Below are positions 63,779 through 64,000 of a stretch of DNA of 64,000 nucleotides, piece by piece. The stretch comes from Sphingorhabdus sp. 109. Lineage in GTDB: Bacteria > Pseudomonadota > Alphaproteobacteria > Sphingomonadales > Sphingomonadaceae. The stretch is taken from the NCBI RefSeq assembly GCF_902506555.1, contig NZ_LR732707.1:2131290-2195289 (forward strand), given 5' to 3'. How positions within the stretch are numbered: the first letter of the stretch is position 1; each line of letters begins with the position of its first letter. Under the pieces are notes generated by a model that ran no database searches, was not told the DNA's origin, and saw only the letters and a program-made list of their open reading frames with translations. The translations under genes and the position numbers were made by a program.

Positions 63779-64000
63779 GTGACCGCAGGCGGTATGGACG
63801 CTTTCGATCAGCTGGCTGCCGACAAGCGGATTGACGACAGCGCCAACTATCAGTGGCGCGTCGCTTCACGACCGGTCGGCAATGTGGTGCCATCCGATTT
63901 CGAATGGGCAGTTACCGACATTCCCGAACCGGCCGAGGGAGAGGTTCTGCTGAAAACGCATTATCTCGGCCTCGCACCGGTCATGCGTTTCTATATGCAG
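63779..64000 (+). CDS. MDR-family NAD(P)-dependent oxidoreductase, N-terminal part
   Basis: Runs off the right edge; 74 residues are visible. It starts with GTG next to the VOC stop (an ATG at 63794 with AGGCGGT upstream is equally likely). The sequence YQWRVASRPVGNVVPSDFEW, DIPEPAEGEVLLKTHYLGLA, PVMRFYMQ is the N-terminal domain of the YncB/prostaglandin-reductase-like MDR enzymes, which reduce enones or related double bonds with NADPH. Last visible member of the cluster's plus-strand operon. Confidence 0.8.
   Translation, partial: MTAGGMDAFDQLAADKRIDDSANYQWRVASRPVGNVVPSDFEWAVTDIPEPAEGEVLLKTHYLGLAPVMRFYMQ

Noticed and set aside
1-64000. CRISPR array, rRNA genes, integrase or replication origin
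   Set aside because: No spaced direct repeats of CRISPR form, no rRNA-like sequence, no integrase gene and no origin-like box cluster were seen.

Overview
The window looks like a chromosome segment from a marine or freshwater member of the Sphingomonadales (Alphaproteobacteria; Sphingorhabdus, Parasphingorhabdus or Sphingopyxis are plausible). This is inferred from the large TonB-dependent receptors, the TonB-ExbB-ExbD-ExbD set, the protein families present and moderate GC content. No rRNA or other marker fixes the genus.

Region 1 (about 1-21.4 kb) is a copper/silver resistance island. On the minus strand a CnrY-CnrX-CnrH-like cassette (anti-sigma, periplasmic metal sensor, ECF sigma factor) leads into copA (multicopper oxidase), copB, an NTF2-like periplasmic protein and a PepSY membrane protein. 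Divergent from it are a DUF2231 membrane protein, a DUF411 protein and a Met/His-rich periplasmic protein. A CsoR repressor faces a promoter whose -10 box lies inside a CsoR-like operator; that promoter drives a small membrane protein and a CPC-type P1B ATPase. A second small membrane protein, a Met-rich lipoprotein and a thioredoxin-fold protein follow. A CusCBA-type RND efflux system comes next, with a CusF-like domain fused to CusB and the three Cu/Ag-binding Met residues of CusA at the same numbering as in E. coli. Two unknown genes and an APC permease close the run. Together these genes would cover cytosolic Cu(I) export, periplasmic oxidation and chaperoning, and export across the outer membrane.

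Region 2 (about 21.4-29.6 kb) is an accessory, more AT-rich stretch. It holds dispersed intergenic repeats, a DMT exporter, a DUF983 protein, a LysR regulator, an IS3 orfA remnant and a decayed MmeI-type methyltransferase fragment. It also holds a two-gene unit made of an XRE regulator and an AAA_13 ATPase with a zinc-hook CxxC and a PrrC/RloC-like R-E-H triad, a candidate anticodon-nuclease defence module. A tRNA-Gln(TTG) gene bounds the region.

Region 3 (about 29.7-46.7 kb) is housekeeping: ilvE, a MarR regulator, YbjN, UbiK, TspO, an MsbA-like ABC exporter, the TonB energy-transduction operon, hom, glpX, a UDG-family glycosylase, a flavodoxin-like oxidoreductase, recJ and tRNA-Glu(TTC).

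Region 4 (about 47.4-64 kb, running off the right end) is a catabolic or uptake cluster. It is tied together by six copies of one palindrome, core TTGTCCGGACAA, in five intergenic regions. It contains an FAD-linked oxidase, two secreted unknown proteins, a frameshifted aminotransferase, a cysteine-synthase-fold enzyme, a Tat-exported amine-oxidase-like flavoprotein, a periplasmic nitrilase-fold protein lacking the catalytic Cys, two tandem TonB-dependent receptors, an exported alpha/beta-hydrolase with His at the nucleophile elbow, a DUF1330 protein, a VOC protein and the start of an MDR oxidoreductase. Substrate and regulator are not identifiable here. This regulon and the XRE/RloC-like unit are the best candidates for undescribed biology.
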